Made by a program: the position numbers and the translations under genes. The notes under the pieces were generated by a model, which did no database searches, was not told the origin of the DNA, and was given only the letters and a program-made list of their open reading frames with translations. DNA of 64,000 nt from UBA6115 sp050952935 (GTDB taxonomy: Bacteria; Bacillota; Clostridia; Christensenellales; Aristaeellaceae), in assembly GCA_050952935.1 (NCBI GenBank), contig JBMNLS010000001.1, forward strand, positions 372,001 through 436,000. Direction: 5' to 3'. Positions within the stretch are counted from its first letter, which is position 1, and each line of letters begins with the position of its first letter. Below, in pieces: positions 17,336 to 26,112 of the stretch.

Positions 17336-18814
17336 ATGGCAGATTATATCCTGGAAATGAAAAACATCACCAAGGTTTTCCCTGGGGTGAAGGCATTGGA
17401 CAAGGTATCCTTGGCTATTGAGCGGGGGACAGTACATGCGCTGGTGGGGGAAAACGGTGCGGGTAAATCCACCTTGATCAAGGTGATTGCTGGCATTTAC
17501 CATCAGGAGGAGGGCGAGGTTTTTCTTGACGGTGAACTGGTCAATCTACGCACCCCCTTTGAATCCCAGCAAAAGGGTGTTAGCGTTGTTCATCAAGAAC
17601 TGAAGATGTCGGAAACCCTGAGCGTGGCGGAAAATGTGTTCTTGGGGAACCTCATGTATAAGGGACGGGTCGTGGATTGGAAGGGCATGCGCCTGAAGGC
17701 GGCGGAGATGCTGCAGGAGTTGGGTGTGCCCATGGATGTTGAGGCGGCGGTGGAAACATTGTCTGTGGCTCAAAAGCAGATGGTAGAAATCTGCAAAGCC
17801 ATCAATCGCAACTGCAAGGTGCTGATCATGGATGAGCCGTCGGCAACGCTGACGGAAAAGGAACAGGTCCTTATGTTCAACACCATCCGGAAGCTGAGGG
17901 ATGCAGGGGTAACAATTATCTATATATCTCACCGGATGGAAGAGATTTTCGACCTGTCCGACAATGTCTCCGTCCTTAGGGATGGCAAGCATATCGCAAC
18001 CTTGCCAGTGGGCCAGGTGACGCGGGATGAGTTGGTGAGCATGATGGTTGGGCGCACCGTTACCAATGTATACCCTGTGGCGCAGAAAAAGCCTGGCGAT
18101 GTGGTATTGGAAGCGCGTGGCTTAAACCGCAGGGGAGTGCTCCATGACATCAGTTTCCAGTTACGCAAAGGCGAAGTGCTGGGGGTAGCAGGGCTGGTGG
18201 GTGCTGGCCGCACCGAATTGGCGCGGGCGCTGCTGGGCATTGATAAGCTTGACGCGGGAGAGATTCTTCTGCATGGTCAATCGGTCAAAATTGACAGTTT
18301 CCGAAAGGCCATCGGCCTGGGCCTGAGCCTTGTGCCTGAGGATAGGAAAAGCCAGGGTTTGGTGCAGATTGCTACCGTCAGCCGCAACATCTGTATGGTT
18401 AACATGGACGCTGCGTCCCGCGGTTTTGTGATGGATGCCTCCAAAGAACGCCAGATCAGCATGGAGTATGTGGAAAAGCTGGATATCGTTACCCCGGATG
18501 TGGAGACAGAAGCACAATACCTCTCAGGCGGCAATCAGCAGAAAGTGGTTATTGCCAAATGGCTGCTTGAGGATAGTGATATTGTTATTCTGGATGAGCC
18601 CACCCGCGGTATTGACGTGGGCGCCAAGAGTGAGATTCACCAGTTAATCGTTGATCTGGTGGAGCAAGGGAAGTCAGTCATGATGATATCTTCAGAATTG
18701 CCGGAAGTTATCGGCATGTCAGACCGTATCCTGGTCATTCATGAGGGGCGCTTGGTAGGCGAATTGGTACGTGGTGAAGCGACTCAGGAAAAGATTATGT
18801 CCTTATGTGTTTGA
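17336..18814 (+). CDS. Sugar ABC transporter ATP-binding protein, two ABC domains
   Basis: A 492-residue RbsA/MglA-type tandem ATPase. First domain: GENGAGKSTLIKV, LIMDEPSATL and IYISHRMEEIF. Second domain: GLVGAGRTELARA (degenerate Walker A), LSGGNQQKVVIAKW and ILDEPTRGIDVGAK. It lies 15 bp after the permease gene and 55 bp before the binding-protein gene, in a transcriptional unit with both. Confidence 0.94.
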   Translation: MADYILEMKNITKVFPGVKALDKVSLAIERGTVHALVGENGAGKSTLIKVIAGIYHQEEGEVFLDGELVNLRTPFESQQKGVSVVHQELKMSETLSVAENVFLGNLMYKGRVVDWKGMRLKAAEMLQELGVPMDVEAAVETLSVAQKQMVEICKAINRNCKVLIMDEPSATLTEKEQVLMFNTIRKLRDAGVTIIYISHRMEEIFDLSDNVSVLRDGKHIATLPVGQVTRDELVSMMVGRTVTNVYPVAQKKPGDVVLEARGLNRRGVLHDISFQLRKGEVLGVAGLVGAGRTELARALLGIDKLDAGEILLHGQSVKIDSFRKAIGLGLSLVPEDRKSQGLVQIATVSRNICMVNMDAASRGFVMDASKERQISMEYVEKLDIVTPDVETEAQYLSGGNQQKVVIAKWLLEDSDIVILDEPTRGIDVGAKSEIHQLIVDLVEQGKSVMMISSELPEVIGMSDRILVIHEGRLVGELVRGEATQEKIMSLCV

Positions 18815-18869
18815 ATTGATTTGATATCTAAGCCGCGGAAGCGGCCGATGAAATAAAGGAGGTTCTTTT

Positions 18870-19832
18870 ATGAAAAGAAAAAACTTGGTTTCTCTGTTAC
18901 TGGCTCTTGTGATGCTCTTTGCCTTCGCCGTCCCCGCGGTGGCGGCGGAACCTTGGGAGGGAAAACGCCTGGGCGTAGTGCATATCACGCTGTATGATGA
19001 GTGGTGCAAAGCTGTCTACGATGAGTTTATGACTCAGGGGCCTGCAATGGGTTTTGGTGAAATCAATATCCAGGATGGCAACCTGAACGCAGAAACCCAG
19101 CAAAAGCAAACAGAGGACTTTATTGCCCAGAAGTATGACGCGATCCTCATTGATCCGGTGAATTCCGTTGGCATTATCCCCACGCTGGAACAGGCTGGAG
19201 ATGCAGGCATCCCTGTCTTCGCTTTTGACAGTGGAACTGAGTATAAAGATCTGGTAACCCACGTGGCTTGGGATCATGCCGAAACCGGTGTGCTCACTGC
19301 CAAGTGGGTGGCAGACTATGCCAAGGAGCACCTCGATGGCAAGGTGCGCGTGGGCGTGCTTGCCATGCTCAACGCCGTACATACTCAGGTGCGCTCTGAA
19401 GCTTTTGAAAAGACTTTGACCGAGCTTTTGGGTGAGGAAAACATCACATGGGTATTTAATCAGGACTTTGGCGAGACCCGTGAATCTGCGGCCAACATTG
19501 TCACCAATAACATCGCCAAGCCTATTGATGTCATCTGGGGTGCTGTGGACAACGCTGCCCAAGGGGCAGCCAATGCGCTGGAACTGGCGGGTGCTGAAGG
19601 CACCATCGTTGTCTCCGCTGGCGCCTGGGGAAGTGAACCCTTCACCATGATTAACAATGGCCACAAATACTACAAGATGTGCATTGGTGTTTCTGCCGCC
19701 AATATCGTAAAATTGACCCTTGAGTCAGTGCAGAAGCATTTCGCTGGTGAGGAATTGCCAAAACAGCAAAACATTGAACTGGCTGTTATTGATGCCACCA
19801 ACATTGCGGACTTCATCAAGTATTATCAATAA
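18870..19832 (+). CDS. Sugar ABC transporter substrate-binding protein (CUT2)
   Basis: A 320-residue type-1 periplasmic-binding fold with a signal peptide (MKRKN, hydrophobic core, AVPAVAA-E). AAAGGAGG precedes the ATG. The mature start KRLGVVHITLYDEWCKAVYDEF and the later NAVHTQVRSEAFEKTL fit pentose/hexose binders. Two tryptophans and a Cys near the first ligand strand are unlike classical RbsB, suggesting a different ligand. A perfect hairpin follows the stop codon. Confidence 0.9.
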   Translation: MKRKNLVSLLLALVMLFAFAVPAVAAEPWEGKRLGVVHITLYDEWCKAVYDEFMTQGPAMGFGEINIQDGNLNAETQQKQTEDFIAQKYDAILIDPVNSVGIIPTLEQAGDAGIPVFAFDSGTEYKDLVTHVAWDHAETGVLTAKWVADYAKEHLDGKVRVGVLAMLNAVHTQVRSEAFEKTLTELLGEENITWVFNQDFGETRESAANIVTNNIAKPIDVIWGAVDNAAQGAANALELAGAEGTIVVSAGAWGSEPFTMINNGHKYYKMCIGVSAANIVKLTLESVQKHFAGEELPKQQNIELAVIDATNIADFIKYYQ

Positions 19833-19839
19833 TGATTTT

Positions 19840-19867
19840 AGGGACGGAACGCTAATGTTCCGTCCCT
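19840..19867 (+). terminator. Hairpin after binding-protein gene
   Basis: An 11-bp perfect stem (19840-19850 with 19857-19867), GCTAAT loop, then ATTATTA. Probably a partial terminator or stabiliser, because the same-strand genes continue 26 bp later. Confidence 0.7.
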
Positions 19868-19893
19868 ATTATTACAGGGGGGAGAGGTAAAGT

Positions 19894-21075
19894 ATGTCAG
19901 CGCCCATTATGCAAATTGCCCGAGTCGAATACGACCAGCGCATCCAGAATGTACAGCAGGCTATGAAGGATCAAGGCTTGGATCTTTTGATTACTCATGC
20001 CTGTGGCTGTGAGTCCGCTACCATTCGTTATCTGACCAACTTCTGGGCGGTGTTTGACTTTGCGGGGGTGTTGGTGCCGGCTGTGGGAAAACCTATTTTG
20101 CTTACGGGGGGGCCTGAGAGTTATGATTTTGCCCGCCAATTTGCGCAGATTGATGATGTGCGGATCCATCCGCTATATGTAGAAACCAGCGCGCCGGAGT
20201 GGGATAAACCAGAAAACGCCTTTACATTCCCTCAAATTCTGGAGGAATTGCGTAGCCGCGGCCCCATCAAACGCATTGGGATTGCCAATGTGAACACTCT
20301 GCCCCAGGTGATTTATCGTGAGATGATGGAGGGGGCGGGGGAGGCTGAGGTGGTGTCGGCAGAAAGGCTGATGATGCAGCTGCGGGCACACAAAAGTGCG
20401 GATGAGATTAAGCTTTTGCGAGAGGCATGTCGTATCACCGAAGAGGCCATGAAGGACGCGTTTGCCAGCATCCGTCCCGGTGTGCGTGAATGGGAGATTC
20501 AGGCGGAATGGATGGCAAAGGCGCTGAAAATGGGTGCTGAAGGAACCAGCTATCCTTGTTGGGTAACCTCGGGCCCCAATACCTTCCAGAGTCTTTGTAA
20601 ATCCACAGACCGCCAGGTGCAAAAAGGGGACATGGTTCAGTTATCCCTGGGTGCCAAATACAGCGGCTATTGCGGCAACATGTGCCGTGCAGTCATTCTT
20701 GGAGAGATTCCAAAGCGCCACATGGATATGGTGAACGTAGCATATGAGTGTGTGGAACAGACCATTGATCTGCTTAAACCGGGTGTTCCTTTTGCTACGG
20801 TCTATGATCGTTATCAGCAAACCCTTGAAAAATACGGCTTGCGCGGCTATACGCTCTATGGCCCGGCTCATTCCACCGGCCTACAGGAGTGTGAGGATCC
20901 CTGGGTAGACAACCGGTCAGACCTTGTGGTGGTTCCTAACATGGTATTCAATGTGGATATTTGGATTGCAGATGAGCGCTATGGTGTGAGGATTGAGGAT
21001 TGTGTGCTGATCACAGAGAAGGGCAACGAACAATTAACCACCTGGCAGCGCAAACCATTGATACTCGACATATAA
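19894..21075 (+). CDS. M24-family (creatinase/aminopeptidase P fold) protein lacking metal ligands
   Basis: A 393-residue two-domain protein. The N-terminal creatinase-like domain has ATIRYLTNFWAVFDFAG. The C-terminal pita-bread domain has VQLSLGAKYSGYCGNMCRA, where the two Asp metal ligands of peptidases are Ser251 and Asn262. GPAHSTGLQE keeps a His, FNVDIW has Asp where a Glu ligand is normal, and GVRIEDCVLIT keeps the last Glu. Metal-dependent peptidase activity is doubtful; a creatinase-like C-N hydrolase or a binding role is possible. A GGGGGGAGAGG ribosome site precedes it. It sits between two CUT2 systems. Confidence 0.78.
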   Translation: MSAPIMQIARVEYDQRIQNVQQAMKDQGLDLLITHACGCESATIRYLTNFWAVFDFAGVLVPAVGKPILLTGGPESYDFARQFAQIDDVRIHPLYVETSAPEWDKPENAFTFPQILEELRSRGPIKRIGIANVNTLPQVIYREMMEGAGEAEVVSAERLMMQLRAHKSADEIKLLREACRITEEAMKDAFASIRPGVREWEIQAEWMAKALKMGAEGTSYPCWVTSGPNTFQSLCKSTDRQVQKGDMVQLSLGAKYSGYCGNMCRAVILGEIPKRHMDMVNVAYECVEQTIDLLKPGVPFATVYDRYQQTLEKYGLRGYTLYGPAHSTGLQECEDPWVDNRSDLVVVPNMVFNVDIWIADERYGVRIEDCVLITEKGNEQLTTWQRKPLILDI

Positions 21076-21087
21076 TAAAGGTTACAG

Positions 21088-22599
21088 ATGCAGGATAATG
21101 AACTGACAATGAAAGCAAACATGCCTCTGCTGGAAATGCGCGGGGTGAGCAAAGCGTTCCCCGGGGTAAAGGCGCTGGACCGGGTGGATTTTTCTGTGTA
21201 TCCCGGGGAAGTGCTGGCCTTGGTGGGGGAAAACGGCGCGGGCAAATCCACGCTGATGAAAATTCTCTCAGGGATTTATAAGATGGACGAGGGGGAGATC
21301 CTCTTTGAGGGGAAACCCATTGATATTTCAGGGCCACTGGCTTCTCAGCAAGCCGGGATTTCCATCATCTATCAGGAGCTGAATGTTCTCAACAACCTGA
21401 ACATCGCTGAAAATCTCTTTGTGGGCCGCGAAATCCTTAACAAAAATGGGCTGGTGGACAAACAACGCACCCATCAGGAGGCACGGAAGCTTCTGGATGA
21501 GGTGAAGTTGCCCCTGGACACCCATACCATTATGGGAAGGCTTTCCACCGCGCAAAAACAGATGGTGGAGGTAGCCCGGGCACTTTCCTTCAATGCCCGG
21601 ATGATTATCATGGATGAGCCAACCAGCTCCCTTACGGAAACGGAAACACAGACGCTGTATGATATCATCAGACAGCTAAAAGCCAGCGGGGTTGCTGTGG
21701 TTTTCATCTCTCACCGAATGGTTGAGATTTTCCAGATTTCCGACCGGGTGGTGGTGCTGCGCGATGGACAGATGATTACCTCGCTGGAAACCGCGAAAAC
21801 CGATGAAGCGGAAATAATCAGCGCCATGGTGGGCCGTGATATCGACAACCTGTATGACAAGGAAGATGCTCCGTTAGGCGAAGTGGTGCTTGAGGTGCGC
21901 AACCTCTCTACCAAAGACAACCTGAAGGACATTAATTTTACCTTGCGGGCGGGCGAAATCCTTGGTTTTGCCGGCTTGGTGGGCGCCGGGCGCAGTGAAG
22001 TAATGCGTGCGGTGTTTGGGATTGATCCCCGCCAGACAGGGGAGATCTTTGTACGCGGAGAAAAGGCTGACATCCGCAACACCACCGATGCCCTGCGGTA
22101 TGGCATCGGCTTTGTGCCGGAAGACCGTAAAGAGCAGGCGCTGATCCTGGACATGACAGTGAAGAGAAATCTGTCGCTGGCGGCCCTTGACCGGGTCAGC
22201 CGTGGCTGGTTCATTGATCGGCCAAAGGAGCACTCGCTGGTGGAGCACTTTGTTGCTCTCCTGCAGGTTAAAACACCCTCAGTGGAGCAGATGGTCAAAA
22301 ATTTGTCCGGCGGTAACCAGCAAAAGGTGGTTATCGCCAAGTGGCTTGCCAATGAGCCTTCCATTCTCATTCTGGATGAGCCCACCCGGGGCATTGATGT
22401 GGGGGCGAAAAAGGAAATCCACAAGCTGATGTCGGAACTGGCACAGCAGGGCGTGGCGATCATTATGGTTTCCTCTGAGCTGCCGGAAATCATCGGCATG
22501 TCTGACCGCATCATCGTCATGCATGAAGGCCGTATCAAAGGGGAGTTCCCTCACCGCCATGTCACCCAAGAACAGATTATGCAGATGGTCGTATCCTGA
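21088..22599 (+). CDS. Sugar ABC transporter ATP-binding protein, two ABC domains
   Basis: A 503-residue RbsA-type tandem ATPase. First domain: GENGAGKSTLMKILSGIY, IIMDEPTSSLTE and VFISHRMVEIF. Second domain: GLVGAGRSEVMRAVFG, LSGGNQQKVVIAKW and ILDEPTRGIDVGAKK. It begins 12 bp after the M24-like gene. An alternative start at 21121 would remove 11 residues; 21088 is kept because AAAGG lies at a workable distance. Confidence 0.93.
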   Translation: MQDNELTMKANMPLLEMRGVSKAFPGVKALDRVDFSVYPGEVLALVGENGAGKSTLMKILSGIYKMDEGEILFEGKPIDISGPLASQQAGISIIYQELNVLNNLNIAENLFVGREILNKNGLVDKQRTHQEARKLLDEVKLPLDTHTIMGRLSTAQKQMVEVARALSFNARMIIMDEPTSSLTETETQTLYDIIRQLKASGVAVVFISHRMVEIFQISDRVVVLRDGQMITSLETAKTDEAEIISAMVGRDIDNLYDKEDAPLGEVVLEVRNLSTKDNLKDINFTLRAGEILGFAGLVGAGRSEVMRAVFGIDPRQTGEIFVRGEKADIRNTTDALRYGIGFVPEDRKEQALILDMTVKRNLSLAALDRVSRGWFIDRPKEHSLVEHFVALLQVKTPSVEQMVKNLSGGNQQKVVIAKWLANEPSILILDEPTRGIDVGAKKEIHKLMSELAQQGVAIIMVSSELPEIIGMSDRIIVMHEGRIKGEFPHRHVTQEQIMQMVVS

Positions 22600-22615
22600 G
22601 AAAGAGAGAAATATC

Positions 22616-23590
22616 ATGACAATTCAGCGCAAAAAAAGCACGGATTTAAGCCTCTGGTATAAAAACAGCTCCACAGCGTCCACGCTGACGATATTTCTCA
22701 TTCTGATTATCATGTGCGTGGCCCTTGCCATTGCGGCTCCCGCTTTCCTGAAGGCCAGCAACCTTTTGTCCACTGCCCGCAACTTTTCTGCCATTGCGGT
22801 GGCGGGCATCGGTGTATCCATTGTCATTTTGACTGGCAATATCGATATCTCCATCGGTTCTGTATATGGCCTGGCCGGGGTGACGGTGGCGCTTCTGATG
22901 AAGGCGGGGCTTCCCACAGTGCCTGCGGTGCTCTTGGGCATGGTGGTGGGCGGGCTGTGTGGCATGGTCAATGGCATGCTGGTGGTATACTTGCGCCTGC
23001 CCAGTTACATTGCCACCCTGGGCATGATGCAGATTGTGCGCGGCATTTGCTACATCCTTACCAAGGGTTATCCGGTGTCCGGCATGGCTGACAGCTTCAA
23101 ATGGATCGGGCAGGAGTCGCTATTAGGCGTTCCGGTGCCTATCTATTTCATGGTGCTGTTTGCCATTGTGTTCGCGGTGTTCCGCAACAGCACCAAAACC
23201 GGCCGGCGCATCTTTGCCATGGGCGGCAACGAGGAAGCCACCCGCATTTCCGGTGTCAACACCAGGCGGCTTAAAATTCTATGCTTTGTGTTGGCGGGGG
23301 TGTGCGCGGCTTTTGCGGGCATCATCAACGCCTCCAAGGTGGGGGTGGCCCAGCCTACGGCCGGCAACGGCTTTGAAATGGACGCGATCGCCTCCGTGGT
23401 GATTGGCGGCTCCAGCATGGCGGGCGGCGTGGGTACGGTGGTGGGTACCCTGATTGGTTCCGCCATCATGGGTGTTCTGCGCAATGCTTTGGTGCTTTTG
23501 TCGGTTGACAGCTATTGGCAAACGTTGGTTATGGGTCTGGTGATTATCTTTGCCGTCACCATTGACCAGGTCAGAAAGGCAAGAAGATAG
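22616..23590 (+). CDS. Sugar ABC transporter permease (CUT2)
   Basis: A 324-residue RbsC-like membrane protein. The ATG at 22616, preceded by GAGAAAGAGAG, is preferred to a longer frame from 22523 that would overlap the ATPase by 77 bp. Motifs: LTGNIDISIGSVYG, GRRIFAMGGNEEATRISGV and GGSSMAGGVGTVVGT. It works with the ATPase upstream and the binding protein downstream. Confidence 0.93.
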   Translation: MTIQRKKSTDLSLWYKNSSTASTLTIFLILIIMCVALAIAAPAFLKASNLLSTARNFSAIAVAGIGVSIVILTGNIDISIGSVYGLAGVTVALLMKAGLPTVPAVLLGMVVGGLCGMVNGMLVVYLRLPSYIATLGMMQIVRGICYILTKGYPVSGMADSFKWIGQESLLGVPVPIYFMVLFAIVFAVFRNSTKTGRRIFAMGGNEEATRISGVNTRRLKILCFVLAGVCAAFAGIINASKVGVAQPTAGNGFEMDAIASVVIGGSSMAGGVGTVVGTLIGSAIMGVLRNALVLLSVDSYWQTLVMGLVIIFAVTIDQVRKARR

Positions 23591-23652
23591 TCTGAAACGA
23601 ATTTACCTGGGCCTAATGGCCTGGTAGAAATACATTATTTGGAGGAACTCAC

Positions 23653-24627
23653 ATGAAAAAACTGCTTTGTATCCTGTTGACCCTGGTGCTGAGCTTGGGC
23701 TTGGCATCCGCTGCCTTGGCGGAAAAGATCGTGGTGATCGGCCAACAGCTTGGTAACGTTGTTTTCCTGCCTGCCGAGGATGGCATGCGTGATGCCGGTA
23801 AGGAGCTGGGAATCGAAACTGAGTGGCAGTCTCCCCTGCGTGCTGAAGCAGAGCTGCAAAACGAAATCATGCTCAGCCTCATTGACCGGGGCGATGTGGA
23901 TGGCATCGCCATTTCCTGCACCACCGGCGACGCGCTCAAGGATGTTATTGACGTTGCCATAGACAAAGGCATCAAGGTGCTGTGCTATGATGTGGACTCT
24001 CCCAATTCCAAGCGCGAGTACTATGTGGGCACTGAGAACTATCGCGTAGGCTATCTTGCGGGTGAATACATGATCAAGCTGTATGAGAACAGCGGCTTGG
24101 AAAAGGTGCGCGTGGCGCAGCTTGAAGGCATCCCTGGCGCTGATGACATTGAGGCCCGCAAGCGTGGTTTTGCCGATGCCATTAAAGGCACCAACATCGA
24201 GGTGATTTATTCTCTGCCCTGCAATGACAATGTTGATGAAGCCATCAACGGCATCGAATACTACACCGCTGCCAACGCTGACAGCATCGACGCCTGGTAC
24301 ATGGCGGGTGGCTGGCCCTATTCCGTGGATCCCTCAGCGCTTCCTGAGATGAATAAGTGGAAACTGGCTGATGCCAACCGCAAAGTGGTCACCATTGATA
24401 TCTTTGCTGAAACCACCCCCGCGTTCTTTGAACTGGGCGTGCTGGATGTGGCCATTGGACAAGACTTCTATCAAATGGGCTATCAGTGCGTGATGGCGCT
24501 GCATAAGCTCATCAACGGTGAAGAGGTGGACGCCCCCTTTAACGAGGAAATCGGCGCCAAATTCATCGCCACCGGCGGCCAGATCGCTACTTGGGAGGAC
24601 TGGAAAGAAGTCCTGGGCGTTGAATAA
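23653..24627 (+). CDS. Sugar ABC transporter substrate-binding protein (CUT2, autoinducer-2/rhamnose-type)
   Basis: A 324-residue secreted binding protein with a clear signal peptide (MKKLLC, leucine-rich core, ASAALA-E) and TTGGAGG before the ATG. The cysteine in MKKLLCILL lies at the start of the hydrophobic stretch, not in a lipobox. The mature protein has GQQLGNVVFLPAEDGMRDAGKELG and a long middle WYMAGGWPYSVDPSALPEM, which recalls LsrB/RhaS-type binders more than RbsB. This ligand-class hint is weak. It is the last gene of the long operon. Confidence 0.88.
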   Translation: MKKLLCILLTLVLSLGLASAALAEKIVVIGQQLGNVVFLPAEDGMRDAGKELGIETEWQSPLRAEAELQNEIMLSLIDRGDVDGIAISCTTGDALKDVIDVAIDKGIKVLCYDVDSPNSKREYYVGTENYRVGYLAGEYMIKLYENSGLEKVRVAQLEGIPGADDIEARKRGFADAIKGTNIEVIYSLPCNDNVDEAINGIEYYTAANADSIDAWYMAGGWPYSVDPSALPEMNKWKLADANRKVVTIDIFAETTPAFFELGVLDVAIGQDFYQMGYQCVMALHKLINGEEVDAPFNEEIGAKFIATGGQIATWEDWKEVLGVE

Positions 24628-24640
24628 GAACAGGTGACCT

Positions 24641-24667
24641 AAAAAAAGACCGCTTTAGCGGCGGTCT
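24641..24667 (-). terminator. Terminator of the minus-strand operon ending at 24693
   Basis: On the minus strand, AGACCGC pairs with GCGGTCT (24647-24667) and is followed by seven T (24640-24646 read in reverse). Confidence 0.85.
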
Positions 24668-24675
24668 GATGAAGA

Positions 24676-24710
24676 ATAGACACCACCAGCTTTCAGCCGG
24701 TGGTGTCTAT
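24676..24710. terminator. Convergent hairpin between the two operons
   Basis: A 12-bp perfect stem (24676-24687 with 24699-24710) overlapping the 3' end of the minus-strand gene. T-runs are weak on both sides; it may serve as a stop for the plus-strand operon. Confidence 0.55.
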
Positions 24711-26093
24711 TGTAATGACCTCAAAGCCCATCATGCGCCCGAAGGCTTGGATTTCCTTTAAAGAAACATCATAAACCAGCGCTGAATGATGTGTGCCGCC
24801 AGCCATTGAGAACACCTTCAGAAAATCGGGAACAGGAATGGGCGGCTTCAGCCAGCCTTGAATTGCCCCGCGATAAGCGCCAAATTCCAGACCCACATCC
24901 TGCATTTTTACCGGAGCTGCGATGAGGGTAAAGCCTTCTCCCATTGGTGCAAGGTTGATGAATACAGCCTCCCCTTTCCGCATACACATATAGGCCGCGG
25001 CTGTATCGCCACATGTGTTGTAGTTGAAAGGCACATTGCGCAAAATAGGCTTCCAGGCAGCCAGGGAGAGATTGCACTCACCCATGTGATTGAGCAAAAT
25101 CAGATCGTTTTTCCAATCAGGGCAGAACATCTCCGTGAAAGTTGTGTTCGGATAAAGGCTGCGAAGCGCGCCAACCAAGCCGGCTGTCAGCACATCGCCT
25201 TCCCCCGCATAACCCATGCCGTGCATCATCATTTTTGAACACTCGGCAAAAGGCATCTTCGGCAGCCCGATCTGGTCAAGCGCCAGGAAATTGACCGTAC
25301 ATGCGGTCAGCGCGTTGTCTTTGGCCCAGCGTCTAATGGCCAGGCCCGAGAGCAGAGATGCACGGTATGCTTCTTCATCGGTAATTTCCACCGTGAAGCG
25401 TTTTTGATCTTCCTGGATTTCCTGATCTATTTCCTCCTGTGTAACGGCATTCAGGTATTGCACAACATCTTCTTTGCGCATGGATACAACCCTGGGGCCC
25501 AGCTTTTCCTGATAGGCTTTGGGATCCACAAAGAAATCCCCCATGCCATCAAAAGATCCCCCGACAGATCCAACAACAGCCTGAGAAAAGGCTTGTTTTA
25601 CCCCGGCTGCCCGGCACAAAGCCGCGACCTCAGCGATGACTGGGCTGTGCAGTGCGTGACCAGCGCAGATTTCATAGCTTTTTCCCCGCTGTCTAAGCAG
25701 GTTGCACATGTCCTGTACGCCGTGAATGCCATGATTATCGCTGATGCCGCTCTGGTATCCAGCCATAGACAACAAGTCATAATCCGGTGTGGTGTCAAGG
25801 ACGATGATGGGAACATCAAGAGACATCAGCGCGTCAATGGATTCCAGTGATGGGGAGTAGGCCAGGTGCTGTGTGATGACTGCCGCCACATCAGCCTCTT
25901 TAAACTGTGAGACTGCGGCCTCAAACTCATTTTTGACACGGCAGACATCAGCAAGCACAATCTCAAGTCCCTGGCTTTCAAGCATGGAAACCATCATCCT
26001 CATATGCGCAACCATGCGGTCCCGGTAATGTGGGTTGCTGTCATCATAGAGCTTGATATACAGCGGCAGATAGCCGATTTTGATTTTTTTCAT
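24693..26093 (-). CDS. L-fucose/L-arabinose isomerase-family protein
   Basis: A 466-residue aldose-ketose isomerase-like protein. The C-terminal GGTHHSALVYD matches the metal-His block of AraA (GGAHHSAFTYD in the araA of this window), and GYAGEGDVLTAGLVGAL matches its Glu block, so the Mn site looks intact. It differs too much from AraA to share a substrate by default. It ends an operon with an FGGY kinase, CUT1 transporter and amidohydrolase, and would convert an imported aldose to a ketose for the kinase. L-fucose, L-arabinose or a rarer pentose are all possible. Confidence 0.85.
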   Translation of the reverse strand: MKKIKIGYLPLYIKLYDDSNPHYRDRMVAHMRMMVSMLESQGLEIVLADVCRVKNEFEAAVSQFKEADVAAVITQHLAYSPSLESIDALMSLDVPIIVLDTTPDYDLLSMAGYQSGISDNHGIHGVQDMCNLLRQRGKSYEICAGHALHSPVIAEVAALCRAAGVKQAFSQAVVGSVGGSFDGMGDFFVDPKAYQEKLGPRVVSMRKEDVVQYLNAVTQEEIDQEIQEDQKRFTVEITDEEAYRASLLSGLAIRRWAKDNALTACTVNFLALDQIGLPKMPFAECSKMMMHGMGYAGEGDVLTAGLVGALRSLYPNTTFTEMFCPDWKNDLILLNHMGECNLSLAAWKPILRNVPFNYNTCGDTAAAYMCMRKGEAVFINLAPMGEGFTLIAAPVKMQDVGLEFGAYRGAIQGWLKPPIPVPDFLKVFSMAGGTHHSALVYDVSLKEIQAFGRMMGFEVITIDTTG

Positions 26094-26112
26094 CCCTGTC
26101 TCCTATGCCTTG

